Part shown: positions 40,801 through 53,426 of the stretch, piece after piece | Layout of the letters: each line of letters begins with the position of its first letter | How positions within the stretch are numbered: the stretch's first letter is position 1 | Source: Larimichthys crocea | Lineage: Eukaryota > Chordata > Actinopteri > Sciaenidae | Assembly (NCBI RefSeq): GCF_000972845.2 | Contig: NC_040011.1 | Location: 26,950,379 to 27,014,378 of the forward strand | DNA length: 64,000 nt | Direction of reading: 5' to 3' | Program-made: the position numbers and the translations under genes | Notes under the pieces: model-generated | The model's database searches: none | What the model was told of the DNA's origin: nothing | The model's input: only the letters and a program-made list of their open reading frames with translations

Positions 40801-43800
40801 AAAGGAGGAACATATGCACACGCACAAACCAAACACGCATGGTAAATGTAATTGTATTGATTTACTTGTGGGCATATTTTTAAAGTCAAAAGGATAAACA
40901 AAGAAATCAATTTTAATATTGGCAGCAGGGGTTTTCTGCTTCCATCATGTAACAATCACTGGTCACTAGATTACGCCTTGTTGGAGATGCTGTAACTATG
41001 ATACAATGAATAATAATAATAAGAGAAGCAGCCTCACACTCCAATAATGATATTTATTCACTGAGGCAAGCTTTAAACGTGGTGCTTGAAGGTCCCTGTC
41101 TGAAAATTTTCCTCAAAAATATGAATATATTTGTGTTATGTGCAGATTCTTATATATTATTATTCATCGTCATAAGAGCTGGCACAGAAAATAATTTGTG
41201 TATGTTTGCAAACCTTACATATGTTTTAATATTCAATACAGTATTCAAATTTTGATTTCACTATTTATCTGAAAGTATACAATATCACAGTTGTCACAAT
41301 ACATTATTTAATACTTTGGTAATAAGAACTAATAATGACAGTTTTCATGTGCAGGTGGTTGTAATGGAGCGTATCCGTGTCTGGAGCAGAGGGATGTGTG
41401 GGGGGAAAAAAGCATGCATTTAGACAAGCATATAAATTCAGACACACAGACACACTCTACCCCTTTATTCAACACACACACACACTTCCCTCGACTCAGC
41501 CAAGTTCTCTCGCAAACATCAGTTCAGCCTCTGCGTTGTATTGATCTTGACAGGTATCGGAGTCTGAAGCAGTTCAATGTGGACATCTGCCAGACATGTT
41601 TTCTAACTGGCCGTACTACCAAGGGAAAGAAGCTGCACTACCCCATCATGGAGTACTACACCCCAGTAAGACAAACATTATCAATTGCTTTAAACGCATA
41701 CAAAAAATTCAAGGCTCCAGGGACGAATAAAACTCCAGAAAAACTGCTATCTCTTTATTCCTGCTAGCAGACATAGATCAGCCTCCTCTCTGCTGTAAGA
41801 TTATCATCTTTAAGTGTATACTGCTACATATGATTACACTGTCTCATCCAGATATATAGTACGAAGAGACTGAGTACCACTCAGCAATAACACCCTCTCT
41901 GGCTCACATAGTGTACACATTAAGTGCTATTTGGAGCACACATTGTGGACTAAACCCCAATAAAAAAAGGAGTCTTAAGCGACTGCGTGCAAAGTCTCCA
42001 AAATCAAGTTAATTCCTAAGGAGTAGCTGTAGCACTGTAGCTGGAGTATACTGAAATGGTGCCAGATTTAATCTCTAATCAATTCTGAGCTGTAAAATAT
42101 GGCAAAAGGCCATTCGTACAATGATTTTTTTTTTCTCCACTGGACAATATTTTATATTAGCAACAGTTTTTCGCAGTAGTGAGGCAGGCACCCAGATTTC
42201 TCCTATGATACAGAGAGCAGGAAATGGAGAGGCGGAGAGAATTCAAAGCAGTGTAAATGAAGAGGAAGCAGAGAGAGCAGCAGAAGCTGAATGAGAAAGC
42301 AGATGGAGGAATAAGTTAGTCGTCTAAAGTTAAAATCTAAGACATATTTCAGATGATTTTGGAGAAAGCAACATTTTCAGGAGTCCCTAGGCGGTATTAT
42401 TTGTCTGTTACCCACCCATCTCCCTCTTCTCACCGCTCTTCTCTTAAATCACACTCCAGACGACCTCGGGAGAGAAGATGAGGGACTTTGCCAAGACTCT
42501 GAAGAATAAGTTCAGGTCAAAGCAATACTTCACCAAGCACCCTCAGAGAGGTTACCTGCCGGTGCAGTCTGTGCTGGAAGCTGAGAGCTCGGAGACGTGA
42601 GTCACACACGTAAACACTCTCTAACGTTTCTCTGCCTCTGCTTTTCGTCATCCTCGTATTACTTTGTCTCACTTTCACCCTCACTGTTACAGGCTAATTA
42701 TCATGCTCCAACAATTTTGGGCCCTCTGACTTGTTGTGATTGGTGTTCAGAATTAACATAATGCCTGTGATCTCAGTCTGGATCAGATGTACTTGAGTAG
42801 ATGCACATGAGTGAATCTCACCCAAAGGGAAAAACATGAGTGATGAAACTAAAATCCATGAGATCATCAAGAAGCATAGCTGAAGGCTCTGACAGTTCCC
42901 ATGAAGATTTAGCATGATTGTGGGTTCATGTTTTGTCTGATTGTGTCACTGTTAAGGTTACGTTTTATAACCTCAAACATTACATGAGCTAATCCTTCCA
43001 TCCACTGGCACAGAGCAGAGCTGAGACTTCAGTGGTGGAAGCCAAATAGACACAAGTATCAAAAGTAAAAACACAGAGTATGTAGAATGATCTCTCATTA
43101 TTATAGTAATTCATTATTGAGATGCCACGGGTTATAGGAAACACAGTGGGTCAATGGTTAGCACTGTTGCCTCACAGTATGAAGGTCCTGGGTTCTTATT
43201 GTCTTATTTTCATGTTCTCCCCTTGTTTTGTGTGGGTTTCCTCCGGGTGCTCTGGTTTCCCCTGCCATCAAAAAGTGTGTATGTTAGGTTAATTCTCCTG
43301 TGAGTGCCCTTGACTAAGGCACTGGCTCACAACTGAAGTTGCCCCCCTGGGTACTGCACAGTCAGGCGGCCCACCTCTCCTAACTCTACTGAGGATAGGT
43401 CAAATGAAGAGAATGTATCTAAGGGACTTAAAATAAGGGATATAAGAAAACAACATGTCTGCAACATAAAATTGTGGGGTTTTTTTTCAAGGGGTTGCTT
43501 TCTCCTAAAGAAATGTTTGATAATTTTACCTCTACATGACTAAAACCTCTTAAAAACAACAATCTAATTAAAGAATCTGAGTGAGAAGAAGGGTGTAGAC
43601 ATGTAATTTAAATTACCTGTGCTGATCGCTGTCTCTCACTGGATGGACAGGGTGTGGTTGTTGCTTAGTCTTACTTTGTCATATAGCAGCATATATAAAT
43701 ATACATACCTAGGAAATATAGAAAACAAGATTCATTTCTAGTATAGCCCATGCTTCAGTTGTATTTAATGTATAAATGCAGTAGTTTTCCCTGCATACAT

Positions 43801-46800
43801 CATTTCGCATATAATGTCTCCTCCCCTAGGGGTTGAAAAATACTTTTCCATAAGAATTTCACGCTCAGTCCATGATTTGCATTAACCTGATGACCTGCCA
43901 CTGCATACTCAAGATTCTTGGTGTAAATAGCTGACTCATATTCCGCCTTATTAAAAGGCTGTATGTTCCACATCCTGATCTACTCATAACTCATGCAACC
44001 TGTAATGAAGGATCATGAGTAACTAATGCCTGGCTATAAAACATCAGAAGCCAAAAGTGTTGTATTTGTTATTCTTTAAGGTTATTACGTGTTTTGTGTG
44101 TACAAACTTAATCTGCAAAGTAGATAGTAACTAAAGCTCTGAAATAAATGTAGTTGAAGTAATTAAATGTTCCTGGTTACTTCTCTCTTGTTTGCACCCT
44201 AACAAGAAAGTTTTCCTTCTTCTGGATTGTAATTGTGATTTAAGTTTAGATTTGTCTTTCCTGTAACCACACAGACACACTTGCAGAGTATTAAAAATGT
44301 CTTGAGTGAGGTATTGACGTTGGCTTCTGTTCCCAGGCCGTGCTCATCGCCCAGGCTGCCCCACGCTGACACACACAGCAGGATTGAACATTATGCCAGC
44401 AGGTACGTGTCTCACTGTGCTGTGCTATACATCAAATCATTACAACAAATCTCTCCCTCTCTCACTTGCTCTCCATTGCTCCCTCACCCTTTAGTTTTTG
44501 CCTTGATTGAAGTATTGATCTGACTGTGTTGTGAACTGTACTCCAGCCAGGGTAGAGACTGTACTGCCTAGTGGTTTCCTTCACCTACACTATCCACACA
44601 AACACATGTAGAGCAGTTTGTGTGTGTGTGTGTGTGTGTGAGGAGGTCACTGGGGTTCAGCGTGCCTAGCGGCTTGTCACTTGCTAGGGCAGTGAGCCCA
44701 CTGGTCACCTGGGAGCTGTTGGTCTGGATTAGTGTCCGTCTGACAGGTTATAAACACGGCACAGCACTAGACTCCCACACTCCTGGCAGCTCTGCCCACA
44801 GTGCTGCAGAGCTGGACACACACATGCACATTTACACTGAGCCTGCAGTGTGTGCGTATGTATGTGTGTGTGTGTGCCATTGTGTGTTACTTCCCTGAGG
44901 CTCTTACGCACAACTGCCAAACAGAGGGAACACACACCAACGAGGCACAATTGTCCTCTTTACCCCTCTTATCTCTCTCTTTCCCTTTCTCCTGTTTTCT
45001 GCTTGCCTTTTCTTTTCATTTTATCCTTATCTCTGATCCCTCTTTTCTATTGTCCACCACCCACCCTCTTTTCCTTCTTCTCACTCCCCCTCGCTTTCTT
45101 CTAGCCCTTTCTTCTTCTCCAAACTTGAATATGTTCTCTGTTACAACCTCCTACGTTAACTCATTTTACTAATTGCAGTAGAACTGGCTTCAAATGGCTC
45201 TTGATTCATGTTGGTCAATCAGAAAAATCTTAACCAGCGTAATACTTTAGCTGCTAACAGCTTTCACCAAAATAAAGGACAAGACAGAAATGGAAACATA
45301 AATACTCAATAACAGTTGTATTTTCATAATAACATGTCCTGAAATCTGAATGCTTATAACAGTTTAAAGTATTAGTCTAGTAGTATTGGTTATATTCTGT
45401 TCTTTTGTTATTTTATTATTCCACTTTGTGACTTTTCCAGCCCATTTCACTCTCAGCCTCAAGCCCAGTATCTGCTAGTGAAGATGTAAATCTTTAAAAA
45501 CATAAATATATGCCGTCATTATTCCCTAAAACAGCTGGGCACAGTCACTTTTAGCAGATGTTGCTCAAACCAAAGTGTTTTTGTGTTGGGGACTATTTCC
45601 AGACACTGCTGGCGAGTCATTTTGGCAGGAGGATTTTGTATGACGGATTAATTCTAAACACACTACAGCACCCATATTCATCATAATGAAACATGTCACC
45701 TCATAGCTCATTGATGTGCTTTTAATAGTTTTGGACAACAATGGAGCTCTATGGCTCAGAGACATGTAAAAGCTGCATCAGGCTTTTCTAGACAACACTT
45801 ATTATAGGATCAGCTCAGTGTTGACAGTAAGAAATGTATAGAATATCACCCGATTTATCCTTTAAAACTATGTATAAAAGATGTACAGTACATTCAATAT
45901 ATTCATTCAATCATTCATATATAAATTCATGTATACACCAATTATGGATGGAGTTACAGATAAAACACTAAAATGTCTTTATTTATTTACAACCACATTA
46001 CAGTGTATTCCAGTCTGTAATCAACCATTTACTGAGTGTTTATTATATAATATAGATAATAATATTGGCCTATTGCAGACACATTGGTCTCGTAATGGTC
46101 TTGACGTAAATGTTATCTTAAATTCACAGATATGAAAATTGTTTCGGTTATATAATGCAGAAAGAAGTGCTTGTGGCACTATGTTGGTGTCACTGCAAAG
46201 TTTATGCAGAGCACAGCGAACTGTGATTTACATTACTCTGGCAAGCAGCGCAGAGTAAGAGAGAAGAATCATCTCTCGGGAATGTTAACTAGATTAGTTG
46301 ATGATGTATATACTAAATTACTGAATATCTTAAAGAATAATTAAATATTATTTCATAAAGTTATTTGTTATGGATGCATCCTTTAGGTGCGTTCGCACTG
46401 ACATATATTGGAGCACAATCCACACAGTAAAGGTGTATTTGCATTCCAGCTCAAAAATTCACGATACCGATAATATCTGTAACCTATTCATTTTTTACCT
46501 CTATAATTGACATCAGTCTCAAAAATCCCACATAAGTCGGGCTTTAGTTTTCATATACTGTTAATAAATACTCAGTTGAAGATGCAGTATAGCCTTGTGC
46601 TGTATATTGCCACACATGGTACAAGAATACAAGGATAGTGCATACAGAGGAACAGTAATTCTTATTTTTAAATTTCACTTTTCAGTCCCTAGATGATTAT
46701 TTGATTGCTGCGGAGCTCAGAAGGTTAAATTATTTCTAATTAGAGGTATTTTGCATTCAGTGTGAGTTTTTGAGGTCCTTATTAGCTGTGTTAAATTTGC

Positions 46801-49800
46801 TACTGGGCATGTCACTAATCACAGGGTTGGCGGTTCGGCCCCTGGTTCTTTATGCCAGCTTGTGGTGCCAATGCCTGGCATAGTAGTCTGGCAAAAAGAT
46901 AAGAGGCTGAGCAAGATGAGAGGCATTATTTTTATTATTAAAACACAATTACTGTGTGTATTACTTTGTCCAGCGTGCCATAAACACATTATAAATGATA
47001 AAATGAATTATCAGCATCTGCAGATTTAGACACAATTGAAATGATCTGAGCATTGTCGTAATAGCAGTAGACAGTCCTTATTATGGGAATGTTAAGTATT
47101 CTTACTATTCTGTTCTCTTAAGTATCTGTACTCAGGCAGCATGCAGAATTGACTTCAGTCGTCTTTTCGCTTTTGCCTTTTTTATTCACACTTCTCTACC
47201 TGCCAGTTAATGTAGGATATAAAGGGAGAAATCACATCTCTTATTTGAATTTATTCCTCATGCTAATTGTAACTCACTGCTCACTTTGAACACTAATGGC
47301 AAGTCAAGCCAATATCAAAATACTGCATGTTATCGCTGGCAGGTCTGTCTGAAATTCTTCCCCTTGTGATGACATATTAGACAGGTGTGTGTAAGAGACT
47401 TTGTGTATGCGTCTGTGTCAAAGTGCCCTTCAGCCAGTGAGGGGTGTATATGTGTTAATCCATGGCAATAATATAGTCTCCAGTCATCTGAAGGCAGATA
47501 AAGTATTTGATGTTTGGGGTTAGGAGAGTCAAATTCGTAGGTATGTCAAACACAGAGGCAGCCTCTGTCTCTTCCTCCCACTTGCTCTCTCTGTGTCTCC
47601 CACCCTTCCCCCCATATCGATGCAGGAGTATAGTTCATTCCTTTCATCATCAGCTCTGCTTCAACATCCTATAGAGAATAGATGAGAAGGTGATAATAAA
47701 AGCCTTTTGAGAGCTCTGTTAGGATTTCTTACCCTCTCTCTGTCTCCCATTTCTCATTTCCTCTCATATCTATTTACATTCATACAGGAATGTTAACACG
47801 CATGTATGCACGAGACACGCACACCCACCCGCACTACCATTTTCTATTACTCTCCGCCCTTTCCTTTTTCATTTGCTGTTGTCTCTGACTGAGGCTCCAC
47901 GTTTGTGGAGGCCTTCTGATGAATAGTGTCGCAGAATGAATTACGAGCGGTCAGGTTCACGGGCTGACCCTCCTGTAACAGGACCTGGATAAATCCTAAA
48001 TTTCTCAGTGTTAAGGTCTCATTGGACACTGGAGAGAAATAGGATGTAATGTGAATGTCCCTGACAGCCTCTACATCACTCACCCCTCCTCCTCACGTCC
48101 CTCACTCTTTTAGCTGACGACATTCTGCGAAAGATGATGCAGCATGGGATATTTCGTGGGTTTTTACTGCAGTGTGGATTTAAGATTAGCTTTCATGTGG
48201 CACATACGTATGCATGTATGTGGGCAGCCACAAGGCTTCTTGCACATTTGCATCTGTGGGTTGGTGCTCTGTGCTGGATAATTACCTTACTTGAAGGAGA
48301 GATCCTCCTTTTGATCATCTAACAGTGTTATATATCATTGATGTGTGACGTTCAGTGGACTGCATTTTCACTCAAACTCTGTACAAATTAGATCGTGTCT
48401 TCAATACATTTCCTCTTCACGTGTGTCAGAGAAAGGGTAACCTTGTGCATTCAGGTGTAAGCTATACAAGTGAAGGCAAAGGCAAACAATGCAGAGCTAT
48501 GGTCACATCACAAGGTTTCTACATGGTGGAAAATGATGATCTGGTCACACAAACACATACAAAAAGAAAACATTACTAATAATTGTAAACAAAGTTTTTT
48601 TCTGGGACTAAGTGTATTAAAATTAGTGGATGCGCCCAAATAACTGAGTAAGATGCCAACACTAATAAAGAAAAGTAGTTCCGCACAAAACAGTGTAAGA
48701 GGCTCTGCTAAATAATTAAAAAACATGGGAGTAGTTTATCTGAGTGTATTAGGCATAGCACACACTTTAATATGAATTAGCCAAAATATGCATGTAATAT
48801 GCAGCATAATATTTTATATTCTTGCCATTGAAGGTCTAAATGTTGTATCTATCCAATTTCTCTTGCTTTTTATTAATTAAATGGGCTGAATTGATCCATA
48901 GTACTTTACAATTTGCCTCCCGTTCTCATACACAGACACACGGCAGCAAGTGTTCAGATGCAAGAAGATACTGGCCTAAATACTGGGAGCAATTAGGGTT
49001 TAGAGTCTTTGCTCAAGAATATAATTTTTTTTTTATACGCTCATTTTTATGTTATGATGTGATTTTAGCTGTGATTTTGTCGTTACTTATATCATTAAAC
49101 CTGTATAACTCAGTTGTATAACCATGTTTCCGTCCTGCAGCATTTTCTATCTGTTACAGTGGTGAAACAGAGCTTACAGAGCACCGTGCACAGCGCGGCG
49201 GTCCACAAACATTCAGCAGGACATAATGCAGAACCAGAAGCGCTGTCCTTGGTCCTGAAAAATCCACACAGCAGCTCACACACACAGTTGCTGTCTATGA
49301 TGCTAGGCCGCAGCACATTTCTGAAAGGCTGTTTTATTGCCTGCATGCTGGTAGACAGTATTTTATCAAAATTTCATCCTCCCTCCTCGTAGACATGTTT
49401 ATAGCTTGTACTCTGTGGTAAGATGATTTCCTGCCACTCTGCAGTCTAGATGTTTGTGGACAGCATGCTGTTATGTTTCGGTCCACAGCTAAAAAGCCAC
49501 AGGTCTTATTCAGACTGTTTAAATGATAAACTGTTTGTTTTACCTTGTGTTTGAAGAAGCTTATTTTCCTAGTCCGTCATGATATCAACATGTTGCTTTT
49601 TCTCTGTCTCGTGTGTGTTTGCGTCACGTCATGTTGTCCTTTGTTCGTGTTTGTGTATACACATCTATAGATTGGCAGAAATGGAGAGCCAGAATTGTTC
49701 GTTCTTCACAGATAGCCTGTCTCCTGATGAAAGTCTGTGAGTATGCTGCCGCCCCCATATGAAGGACTCCCTCTCATTACAACCACAGCCTTTCACAGGG

Positions 49801-51498
49801 ATTATGTGTGTGTGTTTTGTGTACACACTCTTTCCGCTTGGTACCTTCATTGTTCTTGTTTGTGTGTCTGTGTGCGCTCAGGCTTCTGCATGTACGTGTG
49901 ACTGTTTGGAAAAAAATGTGGGTAATTGTAAAAATAATCATCCATACGGTTCTCCTTCATCATGCACATGCCTGCTGTGATTGAAGTCTTTGCCTGTGGG
50001 TAGACAAACACAAAGCCCTGCTGACGAGAGAGAAGCGCGCGTGTGTGTGTGTGTGTGTGTGTGTGTTTGTAGAGGCTGGCTGAGTGGCGGGGCAGTGGCG
50101 AGGTTAGAGCAGTGAGAGAAATGAGGCTTGTTTGATGTAAATGAGACAGCCAATAAGGTGAGTCCTCATTGTGGAAAGCTGAGTAAGTGCCAGGTGGACG
50201 GCGTGGTTAGGGTTGTTTGAGATCATGTTTTTATGTGTGTCTATGTCTTATTTTGTTGACATCTATGTGGGCTGTGGACCATTTCCTCCTTCTCTGAGAT
50301 GTTTTTTTTCTTTCTTTTTCTTTTTTATCACACTTTAAAGTCAAGTTTGCATGCCCAGCAGCTCTATGCAAAGTGTTGTCTTGTCTTTAAGGGCTTCAGA
50401 TGTGTGTCATTGGGTGTGTATTGTAAAGCGTGATCATTATTTCTTTTCAGACTTGTTTTTGTGTGTGTGCCCTGAGATAAGGTTGTGATTGACACACACA
50501 TTACAAGATAGTTTTTAGACTTTGACAAGACTACACTACTTTTCAAGCAGCGCAACACTTTTTACTACTGACACATGTGCTTCTAAAGCCTGCTCCCAGT
50601 GTCTTTGTTACCATGTGCATGTATCTGGAGTTGAAGTTGCTTGGATGGAGCTTTGTCACAAAAATGTGTGTCTATCAGTGCATGTACAGAATGTATTTGC
50701 ATCTGTGTCTGTCTATAATTCTGTGCCCGAGAGTGTGTTTGTATGCATGACACTTCACGTCTAAGCTTTATGTGTAGTGCTGCTGTTTTCTGCTCTTGTG
50801 GCCTTGTATCTTGTTGTGCAAACCCGTCCTTCTGTCTGTCAGTGCCTCTCTGTTTTTCCTGCTGCATGGCTCTATACATGCCGCTGTGCTATCTGTGCCT
50901 CCAGCTGGTGTTTGGCTGGTATGACATTGTTTCTTGTCCTGAACCATGCCGCCTGTTTGTGCAGCCTTCACGCAGCAGCTGTATGCATTGTTCTGAGTCC
51001 ACTATTGCTGCTTATTGCCAGGTGATGAGATGGACATAAAAAAAATTGAACCTTTAAATGCATAGGACAACAGATACCAAAAATAATCAAATCAATTTTA
51101 TTTGTATAGCCCAAAGTCACAAAGTACATTTGCCTCGGAGGGCTTTCGATCTGTACAGGGAGTAACACCCTCTGTCCTTACATCCTCGGTTCGAGTGAGA
51201 AAAAAACTTGCCCACAAAAAACCCTTTAATAGGAAAAAAAGGTGGAAGAAACCTCAGGAAGAGCCACAGAGGAGGGATCCCTCTCCCAGGAGGGGCAGAC
51301 GTGCAATGTCACATGTACAGAACAAATCAACACAAACATATTGTACAATTACAATGACTGATAAAATGACAATGAGTCCTGATCCTTGTCAGAATCAGTG
51401 TTTTTTTGTTAATAATACATATATATACGTTCATCATTTTTTCAAATTCCTACCAACATTTATGCACCTTATAACATTACTAAACATGCAAAAATCTA

Positions 51499-51536
<38 letters not shown>

Positions 51537-53384
51537 CGATATAGATAATATATAACTGCAGTTATGTCGGCAAGCTGTAAGCTGGTGAAAAAGTCGGTTA
51601 ATTAGAATGGCAGAAACCACCTATGGACCCACTAATGGAGAATCAGGATTAAAAACTTAATTCCGTTAATAAAATATAAGAGGTAAATAAAAATGCTTAA
51701 TGGGATTAAATTAACATGATTTTTTAGGAACGTCTGTAATATGGAATGCTGAAATATTTTCTCAGTTCATTGTTGACCCATCAATGTATCTAAGAGTTTA
51801 GTGGGACATCGTAAATAACAGATCTAACAGAAGAAGTGGCATGCTACAGCTAAAGTGGATCTGGCGTAGACAAAACCAGTCTGCTTGAACTTGGCCCAGA
51901 AATACCTCTGTGATGTATAATTTGGCGTTACAATGCAAAGCTTCTAACATGCTTTTAACTTTGGCTCAATAAAGTAGTTTGCGTTGTAGCTCAAAGCATT
52001 ATCACAACTTATAAATAGACAAACAGGTGTCTTTCCATTAAAATAATTCATTCACAGATGCATTTGTTGTTTTTACAGCCGCGCGTCTACAGTTATCGAT
52101 CTGCACATTAAGTTTTCTGTTCCGTTGTCAATAAAGCTTTTATTATTTGGCAAATATATGAGGATCCACCTTCTATATTTAATAAATGTGAGTGTGTTTT
52201 AATGGTGTGTTAAGCCAAGTTTATTGCAGAACATTTAATATTTGGACTCTAAACCTGGCACAGTGTCCCATCCCATTCTGTCCAGTCTTGTTTGGTTGCG
52301 TCTCGTCCCGTAATACGTTTCCTCGCCCTGCTTGCTTTGCCTCGCTTTGGCCTCTTTGCTGCCCCATGCCGTCCTTGGCTCTGCTTTGTGCTGCTGGTGG
52401 CTGTGTGCTGGTGGCTCAGTGTGCTGTCTCCTGTGTGGGGGATCAGGGATGAAGATCAGTACCTCCTGCGTCACTCCAGCCCAGCCCTGGACCATGACTC
52501 ACCCTGCGGACAGCACATGCTGCTGGCCCACCTGGAGCACCAGGACAAGGAGCAGCTCCAATGCACCCTGGCCCGCCTGGAGAATGAGAACAGGTCTGTC
52601 TGTATCCAGGAAAAACAATGTGTTGTAGGACATAATACAATCAGCCTGGAGCTAGGTGATCATTACTGTATGCTTGTGTTCGCACACAATAAATCCTTTT
52701 GAACCACTTCTGATTGATTGCACATATTGTTGCAAATCAACAGAATACTCCATCACATCCATAGAATCATTGAGAACTGTGTTGAATTTCATTTGGTTGT
52801 AGATATGAATGCGGTTTAGATTAAGGGTTGGGATAAGGCATGCAGCAACATAAAAGTTTGGTTTAGGGGTGATTTCCATCAGTTAAAGCTCCCCAGAAGT
52901 ATAATAACACAAATATGTGTGTGTTTATCTAGAAGCATTATACTCTATTCAGTTCTTTCTGCTGCTATTTGCAGACAGAACTGAGAGTAAACACTTTCAC
53001 ACTCCAAATCCTCTATACAGCCATAAGTAAATAAGAAATGTTATTTTGCATGTATATCTGATAGTAAAGCCTGTAAATAATGTGGGAATAACATGGAAAG
53101 ATTTGACAGGTTTTTGGTGTCCTGCAGAAGGGACAGAATGGTGTGATACAACTGTAAAGCATCTCTGCCGCACGTTAGTTCAGACATTAATTCGTTAGTC
53201 TGAATGTATTGTCTCCTAATAGCTAAGAGGCCCAGGTATTTTCCATAAATGAAAGAAAATTCGTTTCTCATAACCTCTTAATTGGTTACCAGAGGCAAAT
53301 TTTATGCGAATGATTCATATGAGTCATTTTCTGTTCTGTCTTCAGTTCGGTTGTGACCTTTTTCACGCACACAGCGACATGGAG

Positions 53385-53426
<42 letters not shown>

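Larger units (their letters stand above)
44403..49670 (+). other. drp2: drp2 intron, 5.3 kb
   Basis: It contains TG/GT tracts (44619-44640 and about 44850-44875), C/T-rich stretches near 44960-45120, and a weak SINE-like fragment near 46795-46880 with a B-box-like GGTTCGGCCCC. No exon was recognised. A - strand open frame at 47847-48083 matches nothing known to me. Confidence 0.8.
49737..52446 (+). other. drp2: drp2 intron, 2.7 kb
   Basis: It holds a (GT)13 tract (50041-50066), a common teleost dispersed repeat (51085-51390), and a (TA)16 tract (51501-51532). No exon was recognised. Confidence 0.85.

Noticed and set aside
42690..42735. Possible relic of dystrophin exon 71 (NFGPSDL resembling NFWPVDS)
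   Set aside because: The surrounding frame contains stops, there is no good donor, the similarity is a few residues, and DRP2 normally lacks this exon.
44801..45172. 123-codon frame in drp2 intron
   Set aside because: Made of TG and C/T simple sequence; no homology seen and no splice support.
51102..51533. 143-codon frame ending in Ile-Tyr repeats
   Set aside because: It reads through the dispersed repeat and the (TA)16 tract; not a gene.
52292..52446. Upstream extension of the drp2 exon frame at 52447, Leu/Ala/Cys-rich, resembling a signal peptide
   Set aside because: It is intronic: the phase-matched acceptor is at 52446, and DRP2 homology starts there.
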